From Maricaulis sp048269565 (GTDB lineage Bacteria; Pseudomonadota; Alphaproteobacteria; Caulobacterales; Maricaulaceae): a stretch of 64,000 bases of DNA. The DNA is taken from positions 637,921 to 701,920 of the forward strand of contig NZ_JBLXIK010000001.1 of assembly GCF_048269565.1 (NCBI RefSeq). The letters run 5' to 3'. Shown in pieces: positions 1 to 8,368 of the stretch; position 1 is the stretch's first letter; every line of letters begins with the position of its first letter. The position numbers and the translations under genes are program-made. Below the pieces are notes generated by a model that was not told the DNA's origin, searched no databases, and was given only the letters and a program-made list of their open reading frames with translations.

Positions 1-339
1 TTCCACATCGGCGCCGACCGGATAGTCCGGCCAGCTGCGGCAGATCGGAGGCTCGCCCCAGGGATCCATCCAGAAAATATCGGCCCCATTGGTGATTTCA
101 CCATTGGCGTCCTCATTCCATTCGGTCGACCACGGGTCGGACCCCATCCCATCCATGACGCCGGACACGGTGATATTGCCGCCGCTCTCGAAACGGATGG
201 TCGCCGTCTGGCCGATGCGCGCGTAATCCGTATTGCGGGTCGCGACGGCGGTGAATTCCTGTCCCGCCGGACCGTCATCGGCCAGCGCGACGGGGGCGGC
301 AAGAATCAGGGCGAGGCTGGCCATGAGCATGGTTTTCAT
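1..339 (-). CDS. small secreted protein, 3' part missing (window edge)
   Basis: Only the first 113 residues are present; the gene runs off the left edge. Residues 1-20 form a signal peptide: Met-Lys start, a hydrophobic Leu/Ala stretch, and a cleavage site after Ala-Leu-Ala. The mature part has Ser-Gly-Gly followed by a beta-rich, Trp-containing segment and a Cys-Arg-Ser-Trp motif near the end. A similar pattern with Cys-Gln-Ser-Trp occurs in the next gene upstream (488-925), so the two look like diverged paralogues. The ATG at 339 is preceded by GGA; ATGs at 330 and 324 are also possible. I do not recognise the family. It is probably periplasmic or extracellular. Confidence 0.7.
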   Translation of the reverse strand, partial: MKTMLMASLALILAAPVALADDGPAGQEFTAVATRNTDYARIGQTATIRFESGGNITVSGVMDGMGSDPWSTEWNEDANGEITNGADIFWMDPWGEPPICRSWPDYPVGADVE

Positions 340-487
340 GAGATTTTCCGTTTTCTGGCTGGAGCGTTTCGGCTTCGGCACCGGTCTGGCGCACGGGATT
401 GAGGAGGACGCTTGATGCGCGCGTAAAATTTCAGCCGTCGGGGCAATCGAGAAGAGATTGCGGTCGGCCCGCCCGGCCGGTCCGGTC

Positions 488-925
488 CTATTGCAGGTGG
501 AGCTCGCTATCGCTGACCCCGTTATTGTTGAACCAGCAGGTCTCCTCCTGGCCGGAATAATCCGCCGCCCAGCTCTGGCAGGTCGCCGGACCGCCATCGG
601 GCAGGAAATAGAGCGCATCGCCGCTGATCGTCACCGAACCGTCCGCCGCCTGGCTCCATTCCCCCAGCGTGCCGACTTGCAGGCCGGGCGGCGGCGGGGC
701 CCAGCCGGTGTCGAGCTGGGTAATGGTCACCGTGCCGCCGCTCTCGCCGCTGCCGAAGGCGATCGCCAGCTTCAAGGATGTCAGATTCTCGATCCGGGTC
801 TGATAGACCTGACCCGATGGCGAGGCGAACGCCTGCGCGCTGGCGGCCGGCATGGCGAGCGGCAACAGCGCCGCGGCAAGGGCGGCAGCCGCGGCGATAT
901 GGCCGGGCCGGGTAAATGCACGCAT
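488..925 (-). CDS. small secreted protein, paralogue of the neighbour at 1-339
   Basis: A 145-residue protein with a long Ala/Leu-rich signal peptide (about residues 1-30, cleavage near Ala-Ser-Ala). The mature part has Ser-Gly-Gly followed by Thr-Val-Thr-Ile, a Trp-rich stretch, and two cysteines around Cys-Gln-Ser-Trp and Glu-Thr-Cys-Trp, which could form one disulfide. The frame stays open 24 codons further upstream, but the ATG at 925 has a GGGGGA ribosome-binding site 7 nt before it, so I start there. It shares orientation and general architecture with the truncated gene on its 3' side. The function is unknown. Confidence 0.75.
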   Translation of the reverse strand: MRAFTRPGHIAAAAALAAALLPLAMPAASAQAFASPSGQVYQTRIENLTSLKLAIAFGSGESGGTVTITQLDTGWAPPPPGLQVGTLGEWSQAADGSVTISGDALYFLPDGGPATCQSWAADYSGQEETCWFNNNGVSDSELHLQ

Positions 926-1091
926 CGGATATCCCCCATTCTGGTAAACCGCAAACCAAGCACGCCCGGGATTAACGGAGGATGAGAGCCGCCGCATTTT
1001 CCGGATGCAAATCCCCTCCGACTGGCGTAAATCCCGCGCGCTGCGGGCCGGGGCGGAAGGCCGCCTTCGCGCGGCGGGTTCGTCACCTCAC

Positions 1092-1427
1092 ATGTCGGAT
1101 ATGGCGTTTGACTGCGTCGCCTGCGGAGCCTGCTGTTTCAGCCGCCACCCGCGCTATCTCGTCCTCCTGCCGCAAGACCAGGCCCGCATCGCTCCCGACG
1201 CCCTGCCCCCTGACAGCCTGTTTGAAGACGGCGGCCGTTCTTTCGTCGACTTCAGCTGCGGCCACTGCACCCATCTACGCACTGACACCGGCCAGGCGCT
1301 GTGCGCCGTCTACGACCACCGCCCCGAAGCCTGCCGCGCCTTCCGGCCGGGCAGTTTCGAATGCCAAAAGGCGATAAGGGCCAATGGCGTGATGGGGGAG
1401 AAGGTGCGCGCGGTGCCAGCGGCGTAG
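1092..1427 (+). CDS. YkgJ-family cysteine cluster protein
   Basis: This 111-residue protein carries the family's cysteine pattern: C8, C11, C14 and C15 near the N-terminus, then a Cys-Gly-His-Cys pair and further single cysteines around Leu-Cys-Ala-Val and Glu-Ala-Cys-Arg. Such proteins (UPF0153/YkgJ) are thought to bind a zinc or Fe-S centre; their reaction is not established. The frame is open from 1005, but the ATG at 1092 puts Met-Ser-Asp directly before the conserved cysteine block, which is usual for the family. It is transcribed divergently from the secreted-protein gene at 488-925. Confidence 0.85.
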   Translation: MSDMAFDCVACGACCFSRHPRYLVLLPQDQARIAPDALPPDSLFEDGGRSFVDFSCGHCTHLRTDTGQALCAVYDHRPEACRAFRPGSFECQKAIRANGVMGEKVRAVPAA

Positions 1428-1448
1428 TTTTGTGCGTTGGGCGGCAAG

Positions 1449-1584
1449 CCTTCCCTCTCCCTCAGGGAGAGGGTGCCCGAAGGGCGGGTGAGGGTGGCAG
1501 CGCCGCGCTCGCAGACGGAAGCATGGCCCGCCTCATCCGCCCCGGATCAAGTCCGGGGCACCTTCTCCTCACGGAGAAGGAAGG
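1449..1584. repeat. dispersed intergenic repeat, copy A
   Basis: This block recurs at 2432-2567. A 57-nt stretch (1526-1582) is identical to 2510-2566, and the left part is similar. It is modular and palindromic: a ccctctccc/gggagaggg hairpin, a ccccgga/tccgggg hairpin and a ccttctcc/ggagaagg hairpin. It lies between the convergent ends of the genes at 1092-1427 and 1590-1967, so transcripts reading in would form strong hairpins. It has no coding potential. Confidence 0.85.
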
Positions 1585-1589
1585 CGCCT

Positions 1590-1967
1590 TCAATCCGCCC
1601 CGACCTCCACCTCAGCGCCGGCCTCAACCTCCGCAACGACACCCATCCCCGCCAGGATTTCCGCGTCCATCTCCTCCGGCTCCAGGCGGGCAAATTCGCG
1701 CTGGATTTCGTCATAGAGCTCGGGGTCCTCGTCGGGGAAGTCGCGATCAACCGCTTCCAGCGCCTCGATCCATTCATGGCCGCGGCGCGCCGGCGGCAGG
1801 GATTTGAGCAGGGTGGCGGCGGTGCGCACCGCGGCGGCATTCTCCTCATTGAGGAATTGCCGGTAGAGGCAGCGCAGCATCAGTCGCAATGCCTCGTGCT
1901 CATACATCGCGACCAGCGCGTCGAGGGGCGGCTCTGCCGGAGTGGCGGATTGAATGCGTCGTGTCAT
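1590..1967 (-). CDS. hypothetical protein (125 aa)
   Basis: A soluble, mostly helical, acidic protein of 125 residues that I do not recognise. It has a basic N-terminus, a helical middle with Leu-Met-Leu-Arg-Cys-Leu, and an acidic C-terminus rich in Glu and Asp ending in a Glu-Val-Gly-Ala-Asp tail. The frame is open back to 2096, but the ATG at 1967 has AAGGGA about 8 nt upstream, and the added residues look like translated non-coding sequence. It has no transmembrane segment and no recognisable domain. The terminal Ala/Glu/Val repeats may be a recent low-complexity extension. Confidence 0.6.
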   Translation of the reverse strand: MTRRIQSATPAEPPLDALVAMYEHEALRLMLRCLYRQFLNEENAAAVRTAATLLKSLPPARRGHEWIEALEAVDRDFPDEDPELYDEIQREFARLEPEEMDAEILAGMGVVAEVEAGAEVEVGAD

Positions 1968-2431
1968 GGTGAAATCCCTTGTCTTGTGGCCGCGCCCGCA
2001 CAGGGGTGCGCGCTTCGCGCGGCGTTCGCCGAAGTGATGGGAGGCAAGCGGGATGCCGGCGATGCCGGTAACCGGTAGAAGAATAGCGCGTGACATCGTG
2101 ACATCCCGCTTGCGGAGTTTTCCCGTGGCGTCTCCACCCCGTTTCCAATCCTCACACGTACTCGGGTCGGTCGTTTAGTGCCCTCGGACGTGAAGAGAGG
2201 ACGCCCTGCCAGCGCTTTCGATCGTCACACCGATCGCCCGGACAGGCTCCGCGCGCTCCCGGGCATCAGTGACGTGGCCTGCGCCTCCCACCCCGGGAAC
2301 CGCTGAAGATTATGCGCGCGGGTCGAGGGGGCGGGGATAAGTCGAGGCGATTTTTCGGGTTTGGCTTTGTTGACGGGGGTTTGCGGGCGGTGTGGGGCGG
2401 GGATAAGGCGATGGCGGACGACGGAGTTTCC

Positions 2432-2567
2432 CCTTCCCTCTCCCTGGGGTGAGGGGGCCCCGCAGGGGCGGGTGAGGGTGGCAGCGCCAAGCTCGCAGAC
2501 GGGAACATTGCCCGCCTCATCCGCCCCGGATCAAGTCCGGGGCACCTTCTCCTCACGGAGAAGGAAA
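2432..2567. repeat. dispersed intergenic repeat, copy B
   Basis: Second copy of the element at 1449-1584, in the same orientation and about 980 bp away. The last 57 nt are identical between copies; the first 40 nt differ by small changes around the gagagg/gccc module. It contains the same nested hairpins (ccccgga/tccgggg and ccttctcc/ggagaagg). Confidence 0.85.
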
Positions 2568-2599
2568 GCGTTGTGCGTGTTGATCAGCGAAACCGCTTT

Positions 2600-2622
2600 C
2601 TTCCCCGCCTCGGGCGGGGAAG
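2600..2622. repeat. 10-bp perfect hairpin (cttccccgcc stem)
   Basis: The stem cttccccgcc pairs with ggcggggaag across a tcg loop. Related palindromes with a cttcccc/ggggaag core occur at 29708-29728 and 63626-63723, so this is one member of a dispersed palindromic family. No gene overlaps it. Confidence 0.7.
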
Positions 2623-2849
2623 TGGGCCCTGCGTAGCCTTGGCGAAGCAGGGGCCGATGGGGCCGCAGCCGCAGGCTGCGGTGAAACGCTGGTGCCAGAC
2701 ACCGCCGCGCTGCGCGCGCCGGCCCCTCCACCATCCTACGCCAAGGCTACGGACGGTCCCCCTCCCCGGCAAGCCGGGAAGGAAAGCGTTGAGTCAGAAG
2801 CCCGCCCGCCCGGGCGAGGCCAAGCCATAAATCCCTTGCCAGCCAAAGG

Positions 2850-2930
2850 GCCTCAGGGGACAGGCGCGGTCAAGGGTGAAACCGCGAAGCGGCGCCTCCG
2901 GCGCCCTTGACCGCGCCTGTCCCCTGAGGC
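2850..2930. repeat. perfect 27-bp inverted repeat (long hairpin)
   Basis: Positions 2850-2876 are the exact reverse complement of 2904-2930, leaving a 27-nt loop that itself contains a short ggcgcc/ggcgcc palindrome. As RNA this is a very stable hairpin. It lies at the left boundary of the AT-richer island starting at 3027, downstream of the minus-strand gene at 3027-3698. It could act as a terminator, although no U-tract follows. Confidence 0.85.
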
Positions 2931-3026
2931 GGACTCTCGACATGGGGTTTAAGGTGGGGGGTGGGTGGGCACCCGTTTTCAGGACGGGAAAAGGTGTGTG
3001 TCACCGATTTTTCCCGCGACGTTCGA

Positions 3027-3698
3027 TTAACTTGGAGGCGATTTCGCCTCTCTCACTTCCCGTATTTTTGAGGACAACTCCCCGATTAGATTCCCCAAAA
3101 ATTCTTGATTTACCTGCTGGGTCTTTGTTGGCCGCTTTATTGAATCAAGCGCCTTGCCGGCCCGACGCCTCTCGAGGAGTCCAATAGCTAAACTGAGACG
3201 CCTTGCCAGACGTTCCCCAATCATATTTGAACCATCCATAGCTACTTCGACCGTTGAAAGCATAGTGACGTATACATCATCACTCAAAACAGATGCTTGG
3301 CTCAAACTTATTGCCTCAAGTTCATCAAAATTGTTTGAAAAGAGAACAGCTTCCGAAACATCAAAAGGGAAATAGTCAGCGCATACGTCTACTAAATCCC
3401 TTCCGTCAAGACGCGCCATTGCGATTGTCAATGACCTTTTCTTAATGACACGCTGTCGATACTTCTCGAAGTCCGCCCAAGATCCCGCTTTCCCCTTAAA
3501 CAACTCGATCAGATTAATTGTTTGATATGAGAGGCGAAGTTCAAACAAGACATATGCCAATGCCCTACTAAGCCTTTTCTTCCTTTCCTCGCCACCTCTT
3601 CGGTAATGCGTAATTTCGCTAACCGCCCACCCCCCGATGAGCCCAGAGGCCAATAGAGCCAATTGTTGAAAAAATGCGTTATCAACAAGCTGATTCAT
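3027..3698 (-). CDS. hypothetical single-pass membrane protein in AT-rich island
   Basis: A 223-residue protein of unknown family. One hydrophobic helix lies near the N-terminus (about residues 8-24); the rest is predicted cytosolic and largely helical, with basic stretches (Arg-Gly-Gly-Glu-Glu-Arg-Lys-Lys). Base composition is clearly lower in GC than flanking DNA, which suggests acquisition. The start at 3698 lies one base after a run of nine G (3700-3708 on this strand), which is also its ribosome-binding site; the frame stays open 15 codons further upstream. It follows the DUF262-HEPN pair on the same strand after 182 nt and may be a third member of that island, but this is not shown. Confidence 0.65.
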   Translation of the reverse strand: MNQLVDNAFFQQLALLASGLIGGWAVSEITHYRRGGEERKKRLSRALAYVLFELRLSYQTINLIELFKGKAGSWADFEKYRQRVIKKRSLTIAMARLDGRDLVDVCADYFPFDVSEAVLFSNNFDELEAISLSQASVLSDDVYVTMLSTVEVAMDGSNMIGERLARRLSLAIGLLERRRAGKALDSIKRPTKTQQVNQEFLGNLIGELSSKIREVREAKSPPS

Positions 3699-3699
3699 G

Positions 3700-3708
3700 C
3701 CCCCCCCC
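3700..3708 (-). promoter_or_regulatory. G9 homopolymer overlapping the ribosome-binding site
   Basis: On the coding (minus) strand the gene at 3027-3698 reads TAA, nine G, then C-ATG. The G-run is the only Shine-Dalgarno candidate and starts 10 nt before the ATG. A homopolymer of this length can slip during replication, which would change spacing and translation. Whether it varies is not visible here. Confidence 0.5.
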
Positions 3709-3880
3709 TTACAGGTCACGATGTCGATGATCGCCAAAAGCAAATTGGATCACAACACGTCTTCAATCAATCACTCCATCTCGCGCGCGTCGCCTTTGGT
3801 TATTTCAGGTTCGGCTGTTGCAGGTGTTACTGGCTGCGTTTCCCAGCAAAAGCATGCCTGCGGGCGCCGCTGACGAAGCG

Positions 3881-4543
3881 CTAACACTTCGCCTCGTCAA
3901 GCAACGAATCGAGCTGAACATCGAGAACGGAGACCTTCCCCAATAACAATCGAATGCGATCCAATTCCCCCTTCGGATCCACTCCGTCGGAAGCGCGAGC
4001 GATCAGGCTAGTATGCGCTACGCGACCTCGCAGTTGCCCAAGCTCCTCGAGACCGAAAATCAGATCGCCGTCAATCTTGTCAACCTCAATACCGAGAGGA
4101 ATAACGATACTTAATAGATTTGCCTCTCGGATTCCGTGATTTTCGGTTCGGAGGAAATGTATGAATCCCGTGACAGATCGGCTCAACCGATCATCGAGGT
4201 ACTTTTTCTCTGGCCACGCCTTTTTCTTATTATCTGTAGGGGCATCAATCGTCTTAACAGGCCCGTACATTTCGCGTCCGCTAAAGCCCAATAGATGAAC
4301 CGTAACAACGGAGACTTTGCGCTCAGCACACCAAGCGTTCCAAGCGCTGCTGGCGATCTCTTCCGCGCGATCCTCTAGGTACGCCTCAATTTCTGCGTGA
4401 ACGAGCATCCTGAACGCCTCAGCCCGTCGCTCCACCTTGTCCTGCCACGCATAGGACCCAGTGGGTTCAATGGTCTTGGGAAGCAGATGGCGGCGCAACT
4501 CGCCCACCGATGCCTTCATTTTGCGGAATCGAGAAGATGGCAT
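3881..4543 (-). CDS. HEPN-domain protein, probable RNase (MAE_28990 / RiboL-PSP type)
   Basis: A 220-residue helical protein. Helix His-Ala-Glu-Ile-Glu-Ala-Tyr-Leu-Glu-Asp (about residues 49-58) and the motif Arg172-Gly-Arg-Val-Ala-His177 fit the R-X4-6-H signature of HEPN RNases, where Arg and His are catalytic. HEPN proteins act in toxin-antitoxin, abortive infection and other RNA-targeting defences, and this subtype is known to sit beside DUF262 genes. The upstream DUF262 gene stops at 4547; a GTG at 4546 and an ATG at 4543 follow at once, so the two are translationally coupled. I chose the ATG. Composition is AT-richer than the chromosome. The sub-family is my reading by eye. Confidence 0.7.
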   Translation of the reverse strand: MPSSRFRKMKASVGELRRHLLPKTIEPTGSYAWQDKVERRAEAFRMLVHAEIEAYLEDRAEEIASSAWNAWCAERKVSVVTVHLLGFSGREMYGPVKTIDAPTDNKKKAWPEKKYLDDRLSRSVTGFIHFLRTENHGIREANLLSIVIPLGIEVDKIDGDLIFGLEELGQLRGRVAHTSLIARASDGVDPKGELDRIRLLLGKVSVLDVQLDSLLDEAKC

Positions 4544-4546
4544 CAC

Positions 4547-5743
4547 TCACTCAACACCGCGGTATTCCAAGCGCGAACGATCACCGTCCCGGTTCTCAGT
4601 GGGCACTGGAATGTGAATTCCCAAGGCGTGCGCCAGCTGCGCTCCCCATAAGCCCATCCGGGATGCGGTGTTGGGAATTCCGGCGGTGTCGCTCTCGACG
4701 GCCTCCGCAAATTGGTCCCGCTCCCAAATGCCGTGGTATGCGTCGCGAACAGCTTGGGGACGAGCTGCCATTGCTTGCCGCACCGGGGCTGAGAAACAGT
4801 AGAATATGAGGGCGTCAAAAATTGCCCGGTTGAACGAGTTCGAACCCGGCTTCCTAGCGATTCCACTCTCACCGAATATTTGAACCAGCACAGTTAAACC
4901 ATCTCGGAAATTGGACACCAACGCTTGCGCTCTGGGAAGCGACGCGTCCCAGTCATCATTCATGCGTCCGCAAACCAAGTCCAAGAAGTCTTTCATCCGA
5001 CCGCCGTATTCCGGCAAATACAGTTGAAATGCCAAAGCTCGAACCAATAACTCCACATCCCGCATTCGTGCGTCTGGTTCTTGCTTGCCTAGAAGAGCCC
5101 AAAGGCTGGGCATATCTTGGGTCTCATCGTCGACATAATCCAAGAACGGTCCCGCAACGACTGCCTGCCTAAGTTCGTGAGACGACAGCTTCACACTACC
5201 GGTATTCAAACGTCGAAAAACTAAGTGCAAAAAATCCGTGTCAGGCCAATTTCGAATTACGACGGTTCGAATCGTATGGTTCAAAAATGCGTTTAGGTCA
5301 GAAACCAGATTAGGCTGAGCGTTCAAATGAGAATACTTTTTACGCGCCAAATCGGTTCGTGCCTCAAGGCCCGACAAGCCAAATTCATTTCTTGGACCTG
5401 TCGAATTGCCTGTATATTGCAGCAGGGTAAGAAGACGTTGCTTACCATCTAGGACGACGAATTTGCCACGCTCTCCCGGTTTCTCCGCCAACACTATCTG
5501 AGGTATGGGCAACCCGAGAATGGCCGATTCAATAAAGCGACTTTTGTTGCGCGGCGACCAGGCATCGCGACGCTGAAACCGAGGGTTCAAATCGATGTTG
5601 CCGCGCGTCAGCTGCGAGACGATGGTCTCCACAGTCCAATCGGTTGAATACAAGACCGCTTGTGAAAATCGATCAACGGAAGCGACCTCTAATGGCGTAT
5701 CTTGCTCGTCGTCAAACTCAACGTCACCGGCAGATTCATCCAT
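4547..5743 (-). CDS. DUF262 protein (ParB/GmrS-like nuclease fold)
   Basis: A 398-residue DUF262 protein. Asn-Pro-Arg-Phe-Gln-Arg (53-58), Leu-Pro-Ile-Pro-Gln-Ile-Val (78-84) and Asp-Gly-Lys-Gln-Arg (99-103, the DGQQR-type active site) are the family hallmarks, followed by Arg-Arg-Leu-Asn-Thr-Gly and Leu-Ser-Ser-His-Glu-Leu-Arg. The GmrD-type DUF1524 HNH domain is absent, so this is a stand-alone DUF262, which in defence systems acts as an NTP-dependent or regulatory nuclease-like component. The start at 5743 has GGGGAG 7 nt upstream. It is co-transcribed with the HEPN gene downstream. Lower GC than its neighbours supports horizontal acquisition. Confidence 0.88.
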   Translation of the reverse strand: MDESAGDVEFDDEQDTPLEVASVDRFSQAVLYSTDWTVETIVSQLTRGNIDLNPRFQRRDAWSPRNKSRFIESAILGLPIPQIVLAEKPGERGKFVVLDGKQRLLTLLQYTGNSTGPRNEFGLSGLEARTDLARKKYSHLNAQPNLVSDLNAFLNHTIRTVVIRNWPDTDFLHLVFRRLNTGSVKLSSHELRQAVVAGPFLDYVDDETQDMPSLWALLGKQEPDARMRDVELLVRALAFQLYLPEYGGRMKDFLDLVCGRMNDDWDASLPRAQALVSNFRDGLTVLVQIFGESGIARKPGSNSFNRAIFDALIFYCFSAPVRQAMAARPQAVRDAYHGIWERDQFAEAVESDTAGIPNTASRMGLWGAQLAHALGIHIPVPTENRDGDRSRLEYRGVE

Positions 5744-5886
5744 TTTTGATCTCCCCTTCTCACACCCTCAGTAGTAGCAGTTGCGAACACCTCTATCGGT
5801 TTAGCCGCAAACTGCAAGCGCTATTGAAATACCGAACAAGGGCTTGGATGGAGCAAGCTCGTTTGATCGAGCCATACCGAAAGCCA

Positions 5887-7776
<1,890 letters not shown>

Positions 7777-7808
7777 TGGGGGAAATCCTGGCGGGGCGTG
7801 AAAAGGGG

Positions 7809-8177
7809 TTATTCGGTGGGCAGGCCGAGCTCGGCGCGGGCCTTCTTGCTCAGGCCGGCGGCGACGATCCGGTGGCTTTCGCCGAGATAGTCGCGCAGCG
7901 TGTCGGTATCGAGCGTTTCCGGGCCGGTCCATTGCAGCCAGCTCATGCCGCGCGAGGCGAGATAGGGGGCGGGGCGCATGCCCGGCTCGTCCTTGTAGAT
8001 CTCGAAGGTCAGGGGCGAGCATTTGAACGAGATGGCGAAGCCTTCAACATCCTTCGCCCAGCCGCCAACGGCAAACACCTTGCCGCCGACTTTCCAGACA
8101 TGCGCCTCACCCCACTGCACGACTGTGCTGGTGGCGGGCAGCGTGCCGCAGAAGGCGTTGAATTCGGCTTCGTCCAT
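7809..8177 (-). CDS. MmcQ/YjbR family protein
   Basis: A 122-residue protein of the MmcQ/YjbR (CyaY-like fold) family, with the typical start Asp-Glu-Ala-Glu-Phe, a central His-Val-Trp-Lys-Val-Gly-Gly-Lys-Val-Phe strand pair, and Phe-Lys-Cys-Ser-Pro. The family has been proposed to bind DNA, but its cellular role is unclear. The ATG at 8177 has GGAGCGG directly upstream, only a few nucleotides from the 3' side of the TPP riboswitch, so thiamine pyrophosphate should control its translation. thiC follows after 32 nt, which implies a link to thiamine or Fe-S metabolism (inference). Confidence 0.88.
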   Translation of the reverse strand: MDEAEFNAFCGTLPATSTVVQWGEAHVWKVGGKVFAVGGWAKDVEGFAISFKCSPLTFEIYKDEPGMRPAPYLASRGMSWLQWTGPETLDTDTLRDYLGESHRIVAAGLSKKARAELGLPTE

Positions 8178-8185
8178 GGTCCGCT

Positions 8186-8268
8186 CCGTCCCGACGCCGG
8201 CATGACCCGGATCCGGTTCTAAGGGTGCTTCTCAGACCTGACACCTGCCAGGACGCCCCTCGGAAATC
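8186..8268 (-). promoter_or_regulatory. TPP (thi-box) riboswitch
   Basis: Read on the minus strand, the leader contains the core of the thiamine pyrophosphate aptamer: a GGGGCGTCC helix, CTGAGA followed by CACCC, then GAACCGGATCCGGG, TCATGCCGGCG and a closing GGGA. Order and spacing match the family. The start codon of the yjbR-like gene lies about 9 nt past the aptamer and its GGAG sits next to the closing helix, so control by hiding the ribosome-binding site is likely. There is no obvious intrinsic terminator between aptamer and gene. Confidence 0.93.
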
Positions 8269-8310
8269 TTGAACGGAGCATGCCGCCCGCCGGTGATTCT
8301 GGCAAGCGCA

Positions 8311-8339
8311 TGTGCCCGGCAGCATGGCGACCGGGCACA
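8311..8339 (-). terminator. possible terminator hairpin
   Basis: The arms tgtgcccgg and ccgggcaca form a 9-bp stem 30 nt downstream of the serine hydrolase gene (stop at 8369) and before the TPP riboswitch. No U-tract follows on either strand, so this is only a weak terminator call. Confidence 0.35.
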
Positions 8340-8368
8340 CAGGCTCGCCCTGACCGGTCTTGCCAGCC

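Larger units (their letters stand above)
1968..3026. other. gene-free stretch with palindromic repeats
   Basis: About 1.06 kb in which no open frame looks like a gene. It holds a 12-bp inverted repeat (2044-2055 with 2102-2113), a double cgatcg motif near 2220-2240, repeat copy B (2432-2567), a perfect 10-bp hairpin (2600-2622), a 12-bp inverted repeat (2633-2644 with 2739-2750) and the 27-bp inverted repeat (2850-2930). The part at 2160-2300 looks structured, but I could not match it to a known RNA family. Confidence 0.6.

Noticed and set aside
2160..2300. Structured-looking stretch, possible 6S or other small RNA
   Set aside because: I could not match its sequence to any RNA family I know, so no RNA gene is claimed.
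4845..4865. gttcgaacccggc, resembling a tRNA T-arm
   Set aside because: It is in the middle of the DUF262 coding sequence and no acceptor or anticodon arms surround it.
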